The notes under the pieces are model-generated. The model did no database searches. It saw only the letters and a list, made by a program, of their open reading frames with translations, and was not told where the DNA came from. A DNA stretch of 64,000 nt from Prorocentrum cordatum (taxonomy: Eukaryota > Sar > Dinophyceae > Prorocentrales > Prorocentraceae). The stretch lies in contig CAUYUJ010019259.1 of NCBI GenBank assembly GCA_963575745.1, forward strand, positions 489,589 to 553,588, given 5' to 3'. Numbering within the stretch: the stretch's first letter is position 1; each line of letters begins with the position of its first letter. A program made the translations under genes and the position numbers. Below are positions 42,260 to 54,869 of this stretch, in pieces.

Positions 42260-44190
42260 ATGGCTTGGGGTGAATGTCGTCGAGGCGAACAACTCCGGTC
42301 GTAACGACTGAAGGTTGACGCCATCAATTGGAGCGTTGAATTTGCAGAGGTGCATAGCGTGTGAATGTACGTGATTGGGCTTTGTGCAGCCTGTCCAAGC
42401 ACATTTGCCTTCGCACCGCGCTGACACCTTCACATTTTTCTAAGTCGCGACAAGTGCGACGTCGCCGCCCAGGACGATGGGGTCGAGCGAGCGCTGTGGA
42501 TTCCACTGCCCGTCAGTCGGGGAGCATGTATTTATCAAGGGGCATCGTTTCGCTGCAGATCGTGACGAAGCATGCTGCCAGCGAGGAAAAGGGGGCTCCA
42601 TGGCGTGCCTTGAGATCATCGTAGGAAGTTTAGGTTCCAACCAGAGTCCCCCAGGCCTCGGGAAGAGTCTCCACGGGCATACCCTGCTTCAGCGCTCGGC
42701 AGCGTTCGGGACTCGGGGGTCTGGGCCCCCCTGAAGAGCGTTTCCAGTCAAGGGGCCTGAGGGCACTCCGCTCAGTGCCTCGCGGCATGGAAGCGGACGT
42801 GTGCCACATTTGCCGTTGGGATGTTTCTTCTTTCCTTTGCGTCGGTTTTCCTTCGTCGGCCACCGCACCATCCCGTGGGTTGCGGGCGGCCCGCTTCATC
42901 CAAGTATCTGCGTATACTACGGGTAACATGATGTGCCACAATGTGCGTTGGACGAGCGGCGCTCACCAGGAGTTTGGGATGTGTTCTGGCCCAGGGCCGA
43001 GCTCGAGGGACCCTCTGTTACTGTCGCAGTCGTTGTATTGCTTCATGAATATGAGCAGTCGTTGCTAGGCTATGGTGTTACAAGTGTTGCCGCCAAGTAC
43101 CCGTTCATGGTGTTCTATTACGCTGAGCGTTGAACATCACACGGCGTACCCAACTAGTTCATGCTTCTTTTTTCTCAACGCAGTCACACATTCCTACGGT
43201 ATGATGAATTGAAGGTCGATCCCCTGGACGAGCGATTTCCGTTATGCAATACAGAAACACACGATCCTTTTTGCGCAAACAAGGCAATCATGCATGTAGT
43301 GGCTGATCATTTTGGTAAAACGTTGCAGATCCAGCTGCGCGAGATTGCGGGTCAGCAATTTTGGTAACAATCGTAGGCGCGCGTACACTTTGACATGATT
43401 TCCTCGTTCTCCGCTGTACTGCAGCCCAGCAAGCAGTCGAGAGTCATGAACCATAAAGTGCATTCTCGAAGACGCCTGCGGCGAATCACCGCCACCCCCT
43501 GCCTTGTGTCAACGCCCACGCGGCCAAACGTCGGGCCGACGTCTGGCCAAGCTAGTGAACTATGTAGTCCCCCAGCCGTTGTGGAGCCCCTCGGGGGAAC
43601 TTTTGGGAGAGGAAAAGGGAGGAGAAGAAGTAGAAGGAGGACGAGTAGGAGTAGGAGCAGGAGGAACAAGGCGAGACCTTTTGAGTCCCTCGTGGGGCCT
43701 CCTGGGGGCTTCCTGGGAGCACCCTGGGGGCCCCTTGGGGGCTTCTGGGGGCCTCTAAGGAACCTCTTGGCCTTCAGATGCCGTTTTGGAGCCATCTCTG
43801 GACAGTCCTGGGTCCCTCTTCGGGCGCTCGAGGGCCGTCTTGGAAGTCTATGGGGCCGTCTTGGGGGCCTCTTGGGCCGACTTGTGACCCGCTTTGGATG
43901 TCTTGCGGGCCTCTTGGAGCCTCTTGGGCCGTCTTGGTGCGACCTTGGGGGCCCATGGGCTATGGGGCCTTGGAGCGTCGGAAGCTCGAATAGGCGAGAA
44001 CGTTAGAATCATTGAAGCACCATACCGACATTAATGAGGTTGTCCTCCTGGAGCTTCTCTTGAAACCTGGATGGGGGCGCTCCATGCAGGGATATTGCAA
44101 AGAGAGGCTCGGCTAAGCCACTCTGCTCTCCCCAACGCGTGCCACAGGTCCTCCCGCATCTTGCACCCTTGGGTGCACGTTCCCGCGTTT

Positions 44191-44261
<71 letters not shown>

Positions 44262-44989
44262 AGCCAGTTCGTGTCCAGCCCTGGCCGCCTGTGCTTCAAC
44301 GACTCCAGACCCCATTTCAAAGCATTGCCATCAGTCGGCTCCCAGCTCTGGTGAACGCAGAATCCCACATTCCAAAAGAGGTGCGCAGAAATCCTGTTCC
44401 ACCAGCTTTCTCGCTCACAATCCTCGCGGGCGGCCAGGAGGGGGTGATGACGAGGGGGTGGTGTGGTGGATATCGTGGCCAGGGCCATGGTACCTCGCCA
44501 GATTTCATGGCGCCTCTTCTTGGTTTACTACGTGCCCTGGCCCCCTATGGGCCGCGCATATGCCTCGGGTCATGTTTTGCGACGCCCCTTCTTGGACGCC
44601 CCCGACATCCGCACACATTGATGACTGCGTCGGGCAGTTCTTGTGGCCTTCGGCCTCTTGGGGGCTGGGAGCCTCTTGGGGGCCGGCTGGCCGTCTTGGG
44701 GGCCACCTCGGGGGGAAACGCTACAAGTATAAGCTAGTGTTTCCCCTGGTGGGCCCCTTTTGAGGCTGTCTTGTTGGCCTCTTGGGCGCTGTTGGGAGCT
44801 TCGGGAGCCGCCCTGGAGCCACATAGGCGGTATCTTGGGCCGTACCAGGCGCTGTTCAGACGGAAGAGTCGAGTGCGCGAACGGAAAGCAACACAAACAT
44901 GTGTTGCAATGATTAGTGCCTCTTGGGCCTGTTCCGAGGGCCTCCAAGTCGCCCTTGGAGGCCCTTGAAGAGGGCAGCCCAATGGCGGG
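42260..44989. other. Spacer between units 3 and 4 (alpha type)
   Basis: Has GGTGAATGTCG after the stop, the segment GGTCAGCAATTTTGG after GAGATTGCG (about 43348), and a pure (GT)n at 44194-44259. Confidence 0.7.
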
Positions 44990-45035
44990 TCCGTAGCCAT
45001 TTTGGCTGAAGCCATTTTGGCTGAACCATTTTCAG
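44990..45035 (+). other. Spliced-leader relic, unit 4
   Basis: CCGTAGCCATTTTGGCTGAAG, CCATTTTGGCTGAA, CCATTTTCAG. Confidence 0.88.
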
Positions 45036-45073
45036 GGAAGGTCAGGGATCGCGACAGAGTTCCAGAAACAAGC

Positions 45074-47194
45074 ATGGCGTTCAAGCGTTTCAAGGACTCT
45101 GAGTTCTCGGGCGACCTCTACGAGATGTCAACATTCATGCAACCTCCTGCAGGCGGTTGGCTGTCCACTGCCGATTGCTTCGGCCGCGCGCTTCGTGTAG
45201 TTCTGGCATTCTATGTGTTCAAGAGGCCAACGGCATTCCGCAGACCCCCAGAAGAGGCGGGGAGTCCACGGTTGAGGCGTATTGGGCACTATTTGGGGAC
45301 TTTTCGTGGGCGTCTTGGGAGCTGTTTAGGGGGCTGGTGGAGCCTCTTGGAGGCAGTTTTGAAGCGTCTTGGGGGCAGTTTTGATGCTCCTTTGGGGCCC
45401 TTGTGGGGGCCTCTTGGGGCTTCTTGGGAGCGGCTGGGGGGCTTCTTGGGGCCTTGGGGGGGGGTCTCTTCGGGCGGAGGATCGGTTTCTCGGTTCGTCT
45501 TCTCCCTCTTGGCCTCTCTTGGGGATCTGTGGACGTGTTGGGCCCCTCTCTGGGCCATCTTGGATCCCTCTTGGGCCGTCCTGGGGCCCTCGTGAGAGCC
45601 TCCTGGGCAGGTTTGGGGCGGTCCACGACGCCTCTTGGGCTGTCTCGGGGCGTCAGAAGCTCGAGAAGACGATATGACCCCTCAAAACAATGAAGACCTT
45701 CAGGACATCAGTGATTTGTGCCGCTTGGGGCCCTCTTGAGAAGGCTCTTGGGGCTCTCTTGGGGTGTCTCGAGGGCGTGCTGGGGCGTCTTGGAGCCATC
45801 TTGGGCCAATCGTTCGGCGATTCGGGATCGTCGTGGATCGGTTTTTGGGCCACGGACGGCAGAGCTGGAAGTTCCTGGACGTTCCAGAGTCTTCAGGGGT
45901 GCGCCAGGGAGCCCCGGATACCCCCTCCCTCCTTTCAACGAGATGTTGGACCCTGGGGGAGGGGGACATGGGGAAGGGGCACGGCCAATCATCTCACACG
46001 CCTTTGCTCCCCCAGCAAGCGGAGGTCGGCGGATTGCTAGCCTCGCAGCCGCTTGAATTGTACAGCTTCCTTGTGAAGTACCATCAGGTGTTTCACTGGG
46101 GAGGCTGGATTGGATGGAGTCACTTGATCATGCTCGTCTCCTTGATAATGTGGCCAGGACTGTTGATCCTGCTCGTGTGCCACGACAAGCTGAAGACAGC
46201 ATTGAAGCCACCTTCGGAGGTCAACTGCTTTTTCGTGGAGCCTGAGAATTTCTTCGCGCGGTGCTTCTGGGCCTTTCAAATGGTGGGCTCAGTGCCTCTG
46301 GCCATTTTCATGACCCACGGCAACAGCACTGCCGCGATCGAAAATGCCTGGCACGACTACGTTCTGACCAAGCAGTTCTGGAGGAGGCATATGGAGAAGA
46401 CCAACATGCCGTTCCCCCAGCAGCTTGGCCAATGGGATGGGAGCAGTTGCGATTGGTGGTCACACGCCAAAGGGAAGTCCGGTGACTTCATCGTTGGGGA
46501 TGTCGTGTTGAAGCTTATGGACGGGTGCCTGGGCAGAGGGGACACTTTCCTGGAAGTTGGTAGGGATGGTTTTGATGGCACTGTGGCAGCAGTCTCAAGG
46601 GTGCTGAACGAGAAATATGCATCAATCGTAGGAGTGCTTGTTCTGGAATGGGTCCGCCCAAAGTCTGGACACGAGGTGCACTCATTCGATATCGTCACCA
46701 TGGTCATGCCGGACGACAGCATCCAGCTCGTGTCCTGCCTGTACTGGGGCAACTGCAGGGACGGAGGATCCAGCACGCACGATGCCATGGCCGGCTTCGT
46801 AGTCGACGTCGACAAGGAGAAGGTGCACTCAACGGCATCGTGGTACTCCGCCCTATTTGCCAAGAGCATGGGGGCGGGGCAGAACGGTCAGGCCGGCCAG
46901 GGAAAGGGGCACGGCGAGGTCGGCATCGGCAGCCATTTCCCGGGCATCAGGGAGCTGTGCGAGCAGGCCATCAAGGGTCACGAGTCTGCGTTGCAGGAGG
47001 CACCATGGTTGCACGCGGTGGGCTGGGATGCGATGTTCAGCAGCTCAGGGCCCGTCTTCTTCGAGGGCAATTATGCCTCGCATAGGATCCCCCGTCGCGT
47101 CTTCCTGACGTGGAGGAGTACCATGTGGTTCTTGAGCCACAGCAAGCGCTTCAGCTTGCTCCAATCACGTCGCAGGAAGCACATCACCGTGTAG
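45074..47194 (+). CDS. ATP-grasp protein, unit 4
   Basis: Exon 1 45074-45256, intron 759 nt, exon 2 46016-47194. Intact. It has PLELYSF, HAKGK and GAGQNGQ. Silent markers GTCCGC (GTGCGC elsewhere) and GATATC in TTCGATATCG are shared only with unit 7. Confidence 0.8.
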
Positions 47195-49834
47195 ATGGCT
47201 TGGGGAAAATGTCGTCGAGGCGAAAAACTCCGGTAATAACGACTGAAGGTTGACGCCATCAATTGGAGCGTTGACTTTGCAGAGGTGCATAGCGTGTGAG
47301 TGTACGTGATTGGGCTTTGTGTAGCCTGTCCAAGCACAGTTGCCGTCGCACCGCGCTGACGCCTTCACATTTTTCTAAGTCGCGACAAGTGCGACGTCGC
47401 CGCCCAGGACGATGGGGTCGAGCGAGCGCTGTGGATTCCGCTGCCCGTCAGTCGGGGAACATGTATTTATCAAGGGGCGTCGTTTCGCTGCAGATCGTGA
47501 CGAAGCATGCTGCCAGCGAGGAAAAGGGGGCTCCATGGCGTGCCTTGAGACCATCGTAAGCAATGTTGGAAGTTTGGGTTCCAACCAGAGTCCCCCAGGC
47601 CTCGGGAAGAGTCTCCGCGGGCATACCCTGCTTCAGCGCTCGGCAGCGTTCGGGACTCGGGGGTCTGGGCCCCCCTGAAGAGCGTTTCCAGTCAAGGAGC
47701 CTAAGGGCACTCCGCTCAGTGCCTCGCGGCGTGGAAGCGGACGTGTGCCACATTTGCCGTTGGGATGTTGTTTTTTGTTGCGTCGGTTTTCCTTCGTCGG
47801 CCACCGCACCATCCCGTGGGTTGCGGGCGGCCCGCTTCATCCAAGTAACTACGTATACTACGGGTAACATGATGTGCCACAATGTGCGTTGGACGAGCGT
47901 CGCTCACCAGGAGTTTGGGATGTGTTCTGGCCCCGGGCCGAGCTCGAGGGACCCTCTGTTATTGTCGCAGTCGTTGTATTGCTTCATGAATATGAGCAGT
48001 CGTTGCTTGGCTATGGTGTTACAAGTGTTGCCGCCGAGTACCCGCTCATGGTGTTCTATTACGCTGAGCGTTGAACATCACACGGCGTACCAAACTATTT
48101 CATGCCTCTTTTTCTCAACGCAGTCACACATTCCTACGGTATGATGAATTGCAGGTCGATCCCCTGGACGAGCGATTTCCGTTATGCAATACAGAAACAC
48201 ACGATCGCCTCTGTGCAAACAAAGCAATCATGCATGGAGGGGCGGATCATTGTGGCAAAACGTTGCAGATGCTGCTGCGCGAGATTGCGTACACTTTGAC
48301 ATGATTTCTTCGTTCTCCTTTGTACTGCAGCCCAGCAATCAGTCGAGAGGCATGAACCATAAAGTGCATTCTCGAAGACGCCTGCGGCGAATCACCGCCA
48401 CCCCCTGCCTTGTGTCAACGCCCACGCGGCCAAACGTCGGGCCGAAGTCTGGCCAAGCTAGTGAACTATGTAGTCCCCCAGCCGTTGTGGAGCCCCTCGG
48501 GGGAACTTTTGGGAGAGGAAAAGGGAGGAGAAGAAGTAGAAGGAGGACGAGTAGGAGTAGGAGCAGGAGGAACAAGGCGAGACCTTTTGAGTCCCTCGTG
48601 GGGCCTCCTGGGGGCTTCCTGGGAGCACCCTGGGGGCCCCTGGGGCGGTCCCTTGGGGGCTTCCGGAGGCTTCTAAGGAACCTCTTGGCCTTCAGAGGCC
48701 GTTTTGGAGCCATCTCTGGACAGTCGTGGGTCCCTCTTCGGGCGCTCGAGGGCCGTCTTGGAAGTCTATGGGGCCGTCTTGGGGGCTTCTTGGGCCGCCT
48801 TCTAGCCCGCTTTGACTATCTTGCGGGCCTCTTGGGTCGTCTTGGTGCGACCTTGGGGGCCCATGGGCTATGGGGCCTTCGAGCGTCGGAAGTTCGAATA
48901 GGCGAGAACGCTAAAATCATTGCAGCACCATGCCGTCATTAATGAGGTTATCCTCCTCGAGCTCCTCTTGAAGCCTGGATGGTGGCGCTCCATGCAGGGA
49001 TGTTGCAAAGAGAGGCTCGGCTAAGCCACTCTGCTCTCCCCAACGCGTGCCACAGGTCCTCCCGCATCTTGCACCTTTGGGTGCACGTTCCCGCGTTTTT
49101 TGTATGCACGGCCAGTTCTTGTCCAGCCCTGGCCGCTTGTGCTTCAACGACTCCACACCCCATTCCAAAGCATTGCCATCAGTCGGCTCCTGGCTCTGGT
49201 GAACGCAGAATCCCACATTCCAAAAGTGGTGCGCAGACATGCTGTTCTACCAGCGTTCTCGCTCACAATCCTCGTGGGCGGCCAGGAGGGGGTGATGACG
49301 AGGGGGTGGTGGATATCGTGGCCAGGGCCATGGTACCTCGACAGATTTCATGGCGCCTCTTCTTATTTTACTACGTGCCCTGGCCCCCTATGGGCCGCGC
49401 ATATGCCTCGGGCCATGTTGTTGTGAAGCCCCCTCTTGGACGCCCCCGACATCCACACACATTGATGAATGCGTCATGCAGTTCTTGTGGCCTTCGGCCT
49501 CTTGGGAGCTGGGAGCCTCTTGGGGGCCAGCTGGCCGTCTTGGGAGCCACCTCGGGGGAGAAAGATACAAATATAAGCTAGTGTTCCCCCTGGTGGGCCC
49601 CATTTGAGGCTGTCTTGTTGGCCTCTTGGGCCCTGTTGGGAGCTTCGAGAGCCGCCCTGGAGCCACATTGGCGGTATCTTGGGCCGTACCAGGCGCTGTT
49701 CAGACGGAAGAGTCGAGTGTGCGGAACGAAAAGCAACACAAACGTGTGTTGCAATGATTAGTGCCTCCTGGGCCGGTTCCGAGGGCCTCCAAGTCGCCCT
49801 TGGAGGCCCTTGAAGAGGGCGGCCCCATGACGGG
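47195..49834. other. Spacer between units 4 and 5 (beta type)
   Basis: Distinguished by GGGGAAAATGTCG after the stop, an added AGCAATGTT near 47560, and loss of about 33 bp after GAGATTGCG (48290). It has no GT microsatellite: TTTTTTGTATGCACGG stands in its place at 49096. The spacer after unit 7 shares the first three of these features. Confidence 0.8.
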
Positions 49835-49880
49835 TCCGTAGCCATTTTGGTTGAAGCCATTTTGGCTGAACCATTTTCAG
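49835..49880 (+). other. Spliced-leader relic, unit 5
   Basis: CCGTAGCCATTTTGGTTGAAG, CCATTTTGGCTGAA, CCATTTTCAG. The GGTTG is private to this unit. Confidence 0.87.
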
Positions 49881-49918
49881 GGAAGGTCAGGGATCGCGAC
49901 AGAGTTCCAGAAACAAGC

Positions 49919-52061
49919 ATGGCGTTTAAGCGTTTCAAGGACTCTGAGTTCTCGGGCGACCTCTACGAGATGTCAACGTTCATGCAACCTCCTGCAGGCG
50001 GTTGGCTGTCCACTGCCGATTGCTTCGGCCGCGCGCTTCGTGTAGTTCTGGCATTCTATGTGTTCAAGAGGCCAGCGGCATTCCGCCGACCCCCAGATGA
50101 GGCGGGGAGTCCACGGTTGAGGCGTCCTGGGCGTCTTGGGCACTATTTGGGGACTCTTTGTGGGCGTCTTGGGAGCTGTTCAGGGGTCTGGTGGAGCCTC
50201 TTGGAGGCAGTTTTGAAGCGTCTTGGGGGCAGTTCTGATGCCCCTTTGGGCCCTTGTGGGGGCCTCTTGGGGCTTCTTGGGGGCGGCTGGGGGGCTTCTT
50301 GGGGCCTTGGAGGGGGTCTCTTCGGGCGGAGGATTGGTTTCTCGGTTCGTCTTCTCCTTCTTGGCCTCGCTTGGGGCCTCTCTTGGAGCGATCTGTGGAC
50401 GTGTTGGGCCCCTCTCTGGGCCATCTTGGATTCCTCTTGGGCCGTCCTGGGGCCCTCGTGAGAGCCCCCTGGGCAGGTTTGGGGCGGTCCACGGGGCCTC
50501 TTGGGCTGCCTTGGAGCGTCGGAAGCTCGAGAAGACGATATGACCCCTCAAAGCAATGAAGAACCTGCAGGACATCAGTGCTCTGTGCCCCTTGGGGCCC
50601 TCTTGGCAAGGCTCTTGGGGCTCTCTTGGGGTGTCTCGAAGGCGTGCTGGGGCGTCTCGGAGCCATCTTGGGCCAATCGTTCGGCGATTCGGGATCGTCG
50701 TGGATCGGTTCTGAGGCCACGGACGGCAGAGCTGGAAGTTCCTGGACGTTCCAGAGTCTCCTCGGTTGCGCCAGGGAGCCCCAGATACCCCCTCCCTCCT
50801 TTCAACGAGATGTTGGACCCTGGGGGAGGGGGACATGGGGAAAGGGCACGGCCAATCATCTCACACGCCTTTGCTCCCCCAGCAAGCGGGGGTCGGCGGA
50901 TTGCTAGCCTCGCAGCCGCTTGAATTGTACAGCTTCCTTGTGAAGTACCATCAGGTCTTTCACTGGGGAGGCTGGATTGGATGGAGTCACTTGATCATGC
51001 TCGTCTCCTTGATAATGTGGCCAGGACTGTTGATCCTGCTTGTGTGCCACGACAAGCTGAAGACAGCATTGAAGCCGCCTTCGGAGGTCAACTGCTTTTT
51101 CGTGGAGCCTGAGAATTTCTTCGCGCGGTGCTTCTGGGCCTTTCAAATGGTGGGCTCAGTGCCTCTGGCCATTTTCATGACCCACGGCAACAGCACTGCC
51201 GCGATCGAAAATGCCTGGCACGACTACGTTCTGACCAAGCAGTTCTGGAGGAGGCATATGGAGAAGACCAACATGCCGTTCCCCCAGCAGCTTGGCCAAT
51301 GGGATGGGAGCAGTTGCGATTGGTGGTCACACGCCCAAGGGAAGTCCGGTGACTTCATCGTTGGGGATGTCGTGTTGAAGCTTATGGACGGGTGCCTGGG
51401 CAGAGGGGACACTTTCCTGGAAGTTGGTAGGGATGGTTTTGATGGCACTGTGGCAGCAGTCTCAAGGGTGCTGAACGAGAAATATGCATCAATCGTAGGA
51501 GTGCTTGTTCTGGAATGGGTGCGCCCAAAGTCTGGACACGAGGTGCACTCATTCGACATCGTCACCATGGTCATGCCGGACGACAGCATCCAGCTCGTGT
51601 CCTGCCTGTACTGGGGCAACTGCAGGGACGGAGGATCCAGCACGCACGATGCCATGGCCGGCTTCGTAGTCGACGTCGACAAGGAGAAGGTGCACTCAAC
51701 GGCATCGTGGTACTCCGCCCTATTTGCCAAGAGCATGGGGGCGGGGCAGAGCGGTCAGGCCGGCCAGGGAAAGGGGCACGGCGAGGTCGGCATCGGCAGC
51801 CATTTCCCGGGCATCAGGGAGCTGTGCGAGCAGGCCATCAAGGGTCACGAGTCTGCGTTGCAGGAGGCACCATGGTTGCACGCGGTGGGCTGGGATGCGA
51901 TGTTCAGCAGCTCAGGGCCCGTCTTCTTCGAGGGCAATTATGCCTCGCATAGGATCCCCCGTCGCGTCTTCCTGACGTGGAGGAGTACCATGTGGTTCTT
52001 GAGCCACAGCAAGCGCTTCAGCTTGCTCCAATCACGTCGCAGGAAGCACATCACCGTGTAG
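49919..52061 (+). CDS. ATP-grasp protein, unit 5
   Basis: Exon 1 49919-50101, intron 781 nt (the longest), exon 2 50883-52061. Intact. Exon 1 has KRPAAF and ends RRPPDE where units 3, 4, 6 and 7 have KRPTAF and RRPPEE. Exon 2 has PLELYSF and HAQGK. Confidence 0.8.
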
Positions 52062-53984
52062 ATGGCTTGGGGTGAATGTCGTCGAGGCGAACAACTCCGG
52101 TCGTAACGACTGAAGGTTGACGCCATCAATTGGAGCGTTGAATTTGCAGAGGTGCATAGCGTGTGAATGTACGTGATTGGGCTTTGTGCAGCCTGTCCAA
52201 GCACATTTGCCTTCGCACCGCGCTGACACCTTCACATTTTTCTAAGTCGCGACAAGTGCGACGTCGCCGCCCAGGACGATGGGGTCGAGCGAGCGCTGTG
52301 GATTCCACTGCCCGTCAGTCGGGGAGCATGTATTTATCAAGGGGCATCGTTTCGCTGCAGATCGTGACGAAGCATGCTGCCAGCGAGGAAAAGGGGGCTC
52401 CATGGCGTGCCTTGAGATCATCGTAGGAAGTTTAGGTTCCAACCAGAGTCCCCCAGGCCTCGGGAATAGTCTCCACGGGCATACCCTGCTTCAGCGCTCG
52501 GCAGCGTTCGGGACTCAGGGGTCTGGGCCCCCCTGAAGAGCGTTTCCAGTCAAGGGGCCTGAGGGCACTCCGCTCAGTGCCTCGCGGCATGGAAGCGGAC
52601 GTGTGCCACATTTGCCGTTGGGATGTTCTTTCCTTTGCGTCGGTTTTCCTTCGTCGGCCACCGCACCATCCCGTGGGTTGCGGGCGGCCCGCTTCATCCA
52701 AGTATCTGCGTATACTACGGGTAACATGACGTGCCACAATGTGCGTTGGACGAGCGGCGCTCACCAGGAGTTTGGGATGTGTTCTGGCCCAGGGCCGAGC
52801 TCGAGGGACCCTCTGTTACTGTCGCAGTCGTTGTATTGCTTCATGAATATGAGCAGTCGTTGCTAGGCTATGGTGTTACAAGTGTTGCCGCCAAGTACCC
52901 GTTCATGGTGTTCTATTACGCTGAGCGTTGAACATCACACGGCGTACCCAACTAGTTCATGCTTCTTTTTCTCAACGCAGTCACACATTCCTACGGTATG
53001 ATGAATTGAAGGTCGATCCCCTGGACGAGCGGTTTCCGTTATGCAATACAGACACACGCGATCCCTTTTGCGCAAACAAAGCAATCATGCATGTAGTGGC
53101 TGATCATTGTGGTAAAACGTTGCAGATGCAGCTGCGCGAGATTGCGGGTCAGCAACTTTGGTAACAATCGTAGGCGCGCGTACACTTTGACATGATTTCC
53201 TCGTTCTCCGCTGTACTGCAGCCCAGCAAGCAGTCGAGAGTCATGAACCATACAGTGCATTCTCGAAGACGCCTGCGGCGAATCACCGCCACCCCCTGCC
53301 TTGTGTCAACGCCCACGCGGCCAAACGTCGGGCCGAAGTCTGGCCAAGCTAGTGAACTATGTAGTCCCCCAGCCGTTGTGGAGCCCCTCGGGGGAACTTT
53401 TGGGAGAGGAAAAGGGAGGAGAAGAAGTAGAAGGAGGACGAGTAGGAGTAGGAGCAGGAGGAACAAGGCGAGACCTTTTGAGTCCCTCGTGGGGCCTCCT
53501 GGGGGCTTCCTGGGAGCACCCTGGGGGCCCCTTGGGGGCTTCTGGGGGCCTCTAAGGAACCTCTTGGCCTTCAGATGCCGTTTTGGAGCCATCTCTGGAC
53601 AGTCCTGGGTCCCTCTTCGGGCGCTCGAGGGCCGTCTTGGAAGTCTATGGGGCCGTCTTGGGGGCCTCTTGGGCCGACTTGTGACCCGCTTTGGATGTCT
53701 TGCGGGCCTCTTGGAGCCTCTTGGGCCGTCTTGGTGCGACCTTGGGGGCCCATGGGCTATGGGGCCTTGGAGCGTCGGAAGCTCGAATAGGCGAGAACGT
53801 TAGAATCATTGAAGCACCATACCGACATTAATGAGGTTGTCCTCCTGGAGCTTCTCGTGAAACCTGGATGGGGGCGCTCCATGCAGGGATGTTGCAAAGA
53901 GAGGCTCGGCTAAGCCACTCTGCTCTCCCCAACGCGTGCCACAGGTCCTCCCGCATCTTGCACCCTTGGGTGCACGTTCCCGCG

Positions 53985-54038
<54 letters not shown>

Positions 54039-54784
54039 TGTGGGTGTGTGTTGTGTGTGTGTGTGTGTGTACAGCCAGTTCGTGTCCAGCCCTGGCCGCC
54101 TGTGCTTCAACGACTCCAGACCCCATTTCAAAGCATTGCCATCAGTCGGCTCCCAGCTCTGGTGAACGCAGAATCCCACATTCCAAAAGAGGTGCGCAGA
54201 AATCCTGTTCCACCAGCTTTCTCGCTCACAATCCTCGCGGGCGGCCAAGAGGGGGTGATGACGAGGGGGTGGTGGATATCGTGGCCAGGGCCATGGTACC
54301 TCGCCAGATTTCATGGCGCCTCTTCTTAGTTTACTACGTCCCCTGGCCCCCCATGGGCCGCGCATATGCCTCGGGTCATGTTTTGCGATGGACGCCCCCG
54401 ACATCCGCACACATTGATGAATGCGTCAGGCAGTTCTTGTGGCCTTCGGCCTCTTGGGGGCTGGGAGCCTCTTGGGGGCCGGCTGGCCGTCTTGGGGGCC
54501 ACCTCGGGGGGAAACGCTACAAGTATAAGCTAGTGTTTCCCCTGGTGGGCCCCTTTTGAGGCTGTCTTGTTGGCCTCTTGGGCCCTGTTGGGAGCTTCGG
54601 GAGCCGCCCTGGAGCCACATAGGCGGTATCTTGGGCCGTACCAGGCGCTGTTCAGACGGAAGAGTCGAGTGTGCGAACGGAAAGCAACACAAACATGTGT
54701 TGCAATGATTAGTGCCTCTTGGGCCTGTTCCGAGGGCCTCCAAGTCGCCCTTGGAGGCCCTTGAAGAGGGCAGCCCAATGGCGG
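52062..54784. other. Spacer between units 5 and 6 (alpha type)
   Basis: Alpha markers as after unit 3. The GT run at 53989-54070 is interrupted by GGTGTGGGTG and TTGTG. Confidence 0.7.
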
Positions 54785-54830
54785 GTCCGTAGCCATTTTG
54801 GCTGAAGCCATTTTGGCTGAACCATTTTCA
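54785..54830 (+). other. Spliced-leader relic, unit 6
   Basis: CCGTAGCCATTTTGGCTGAAG, CCATTTTGGCTGAA, CCATTTTCAG. Confidence 0.87.
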
Positions 54831-54869
54831 GGGAAGGTCAGGGATCGCGACAGAGTTCCAGAAACAAGC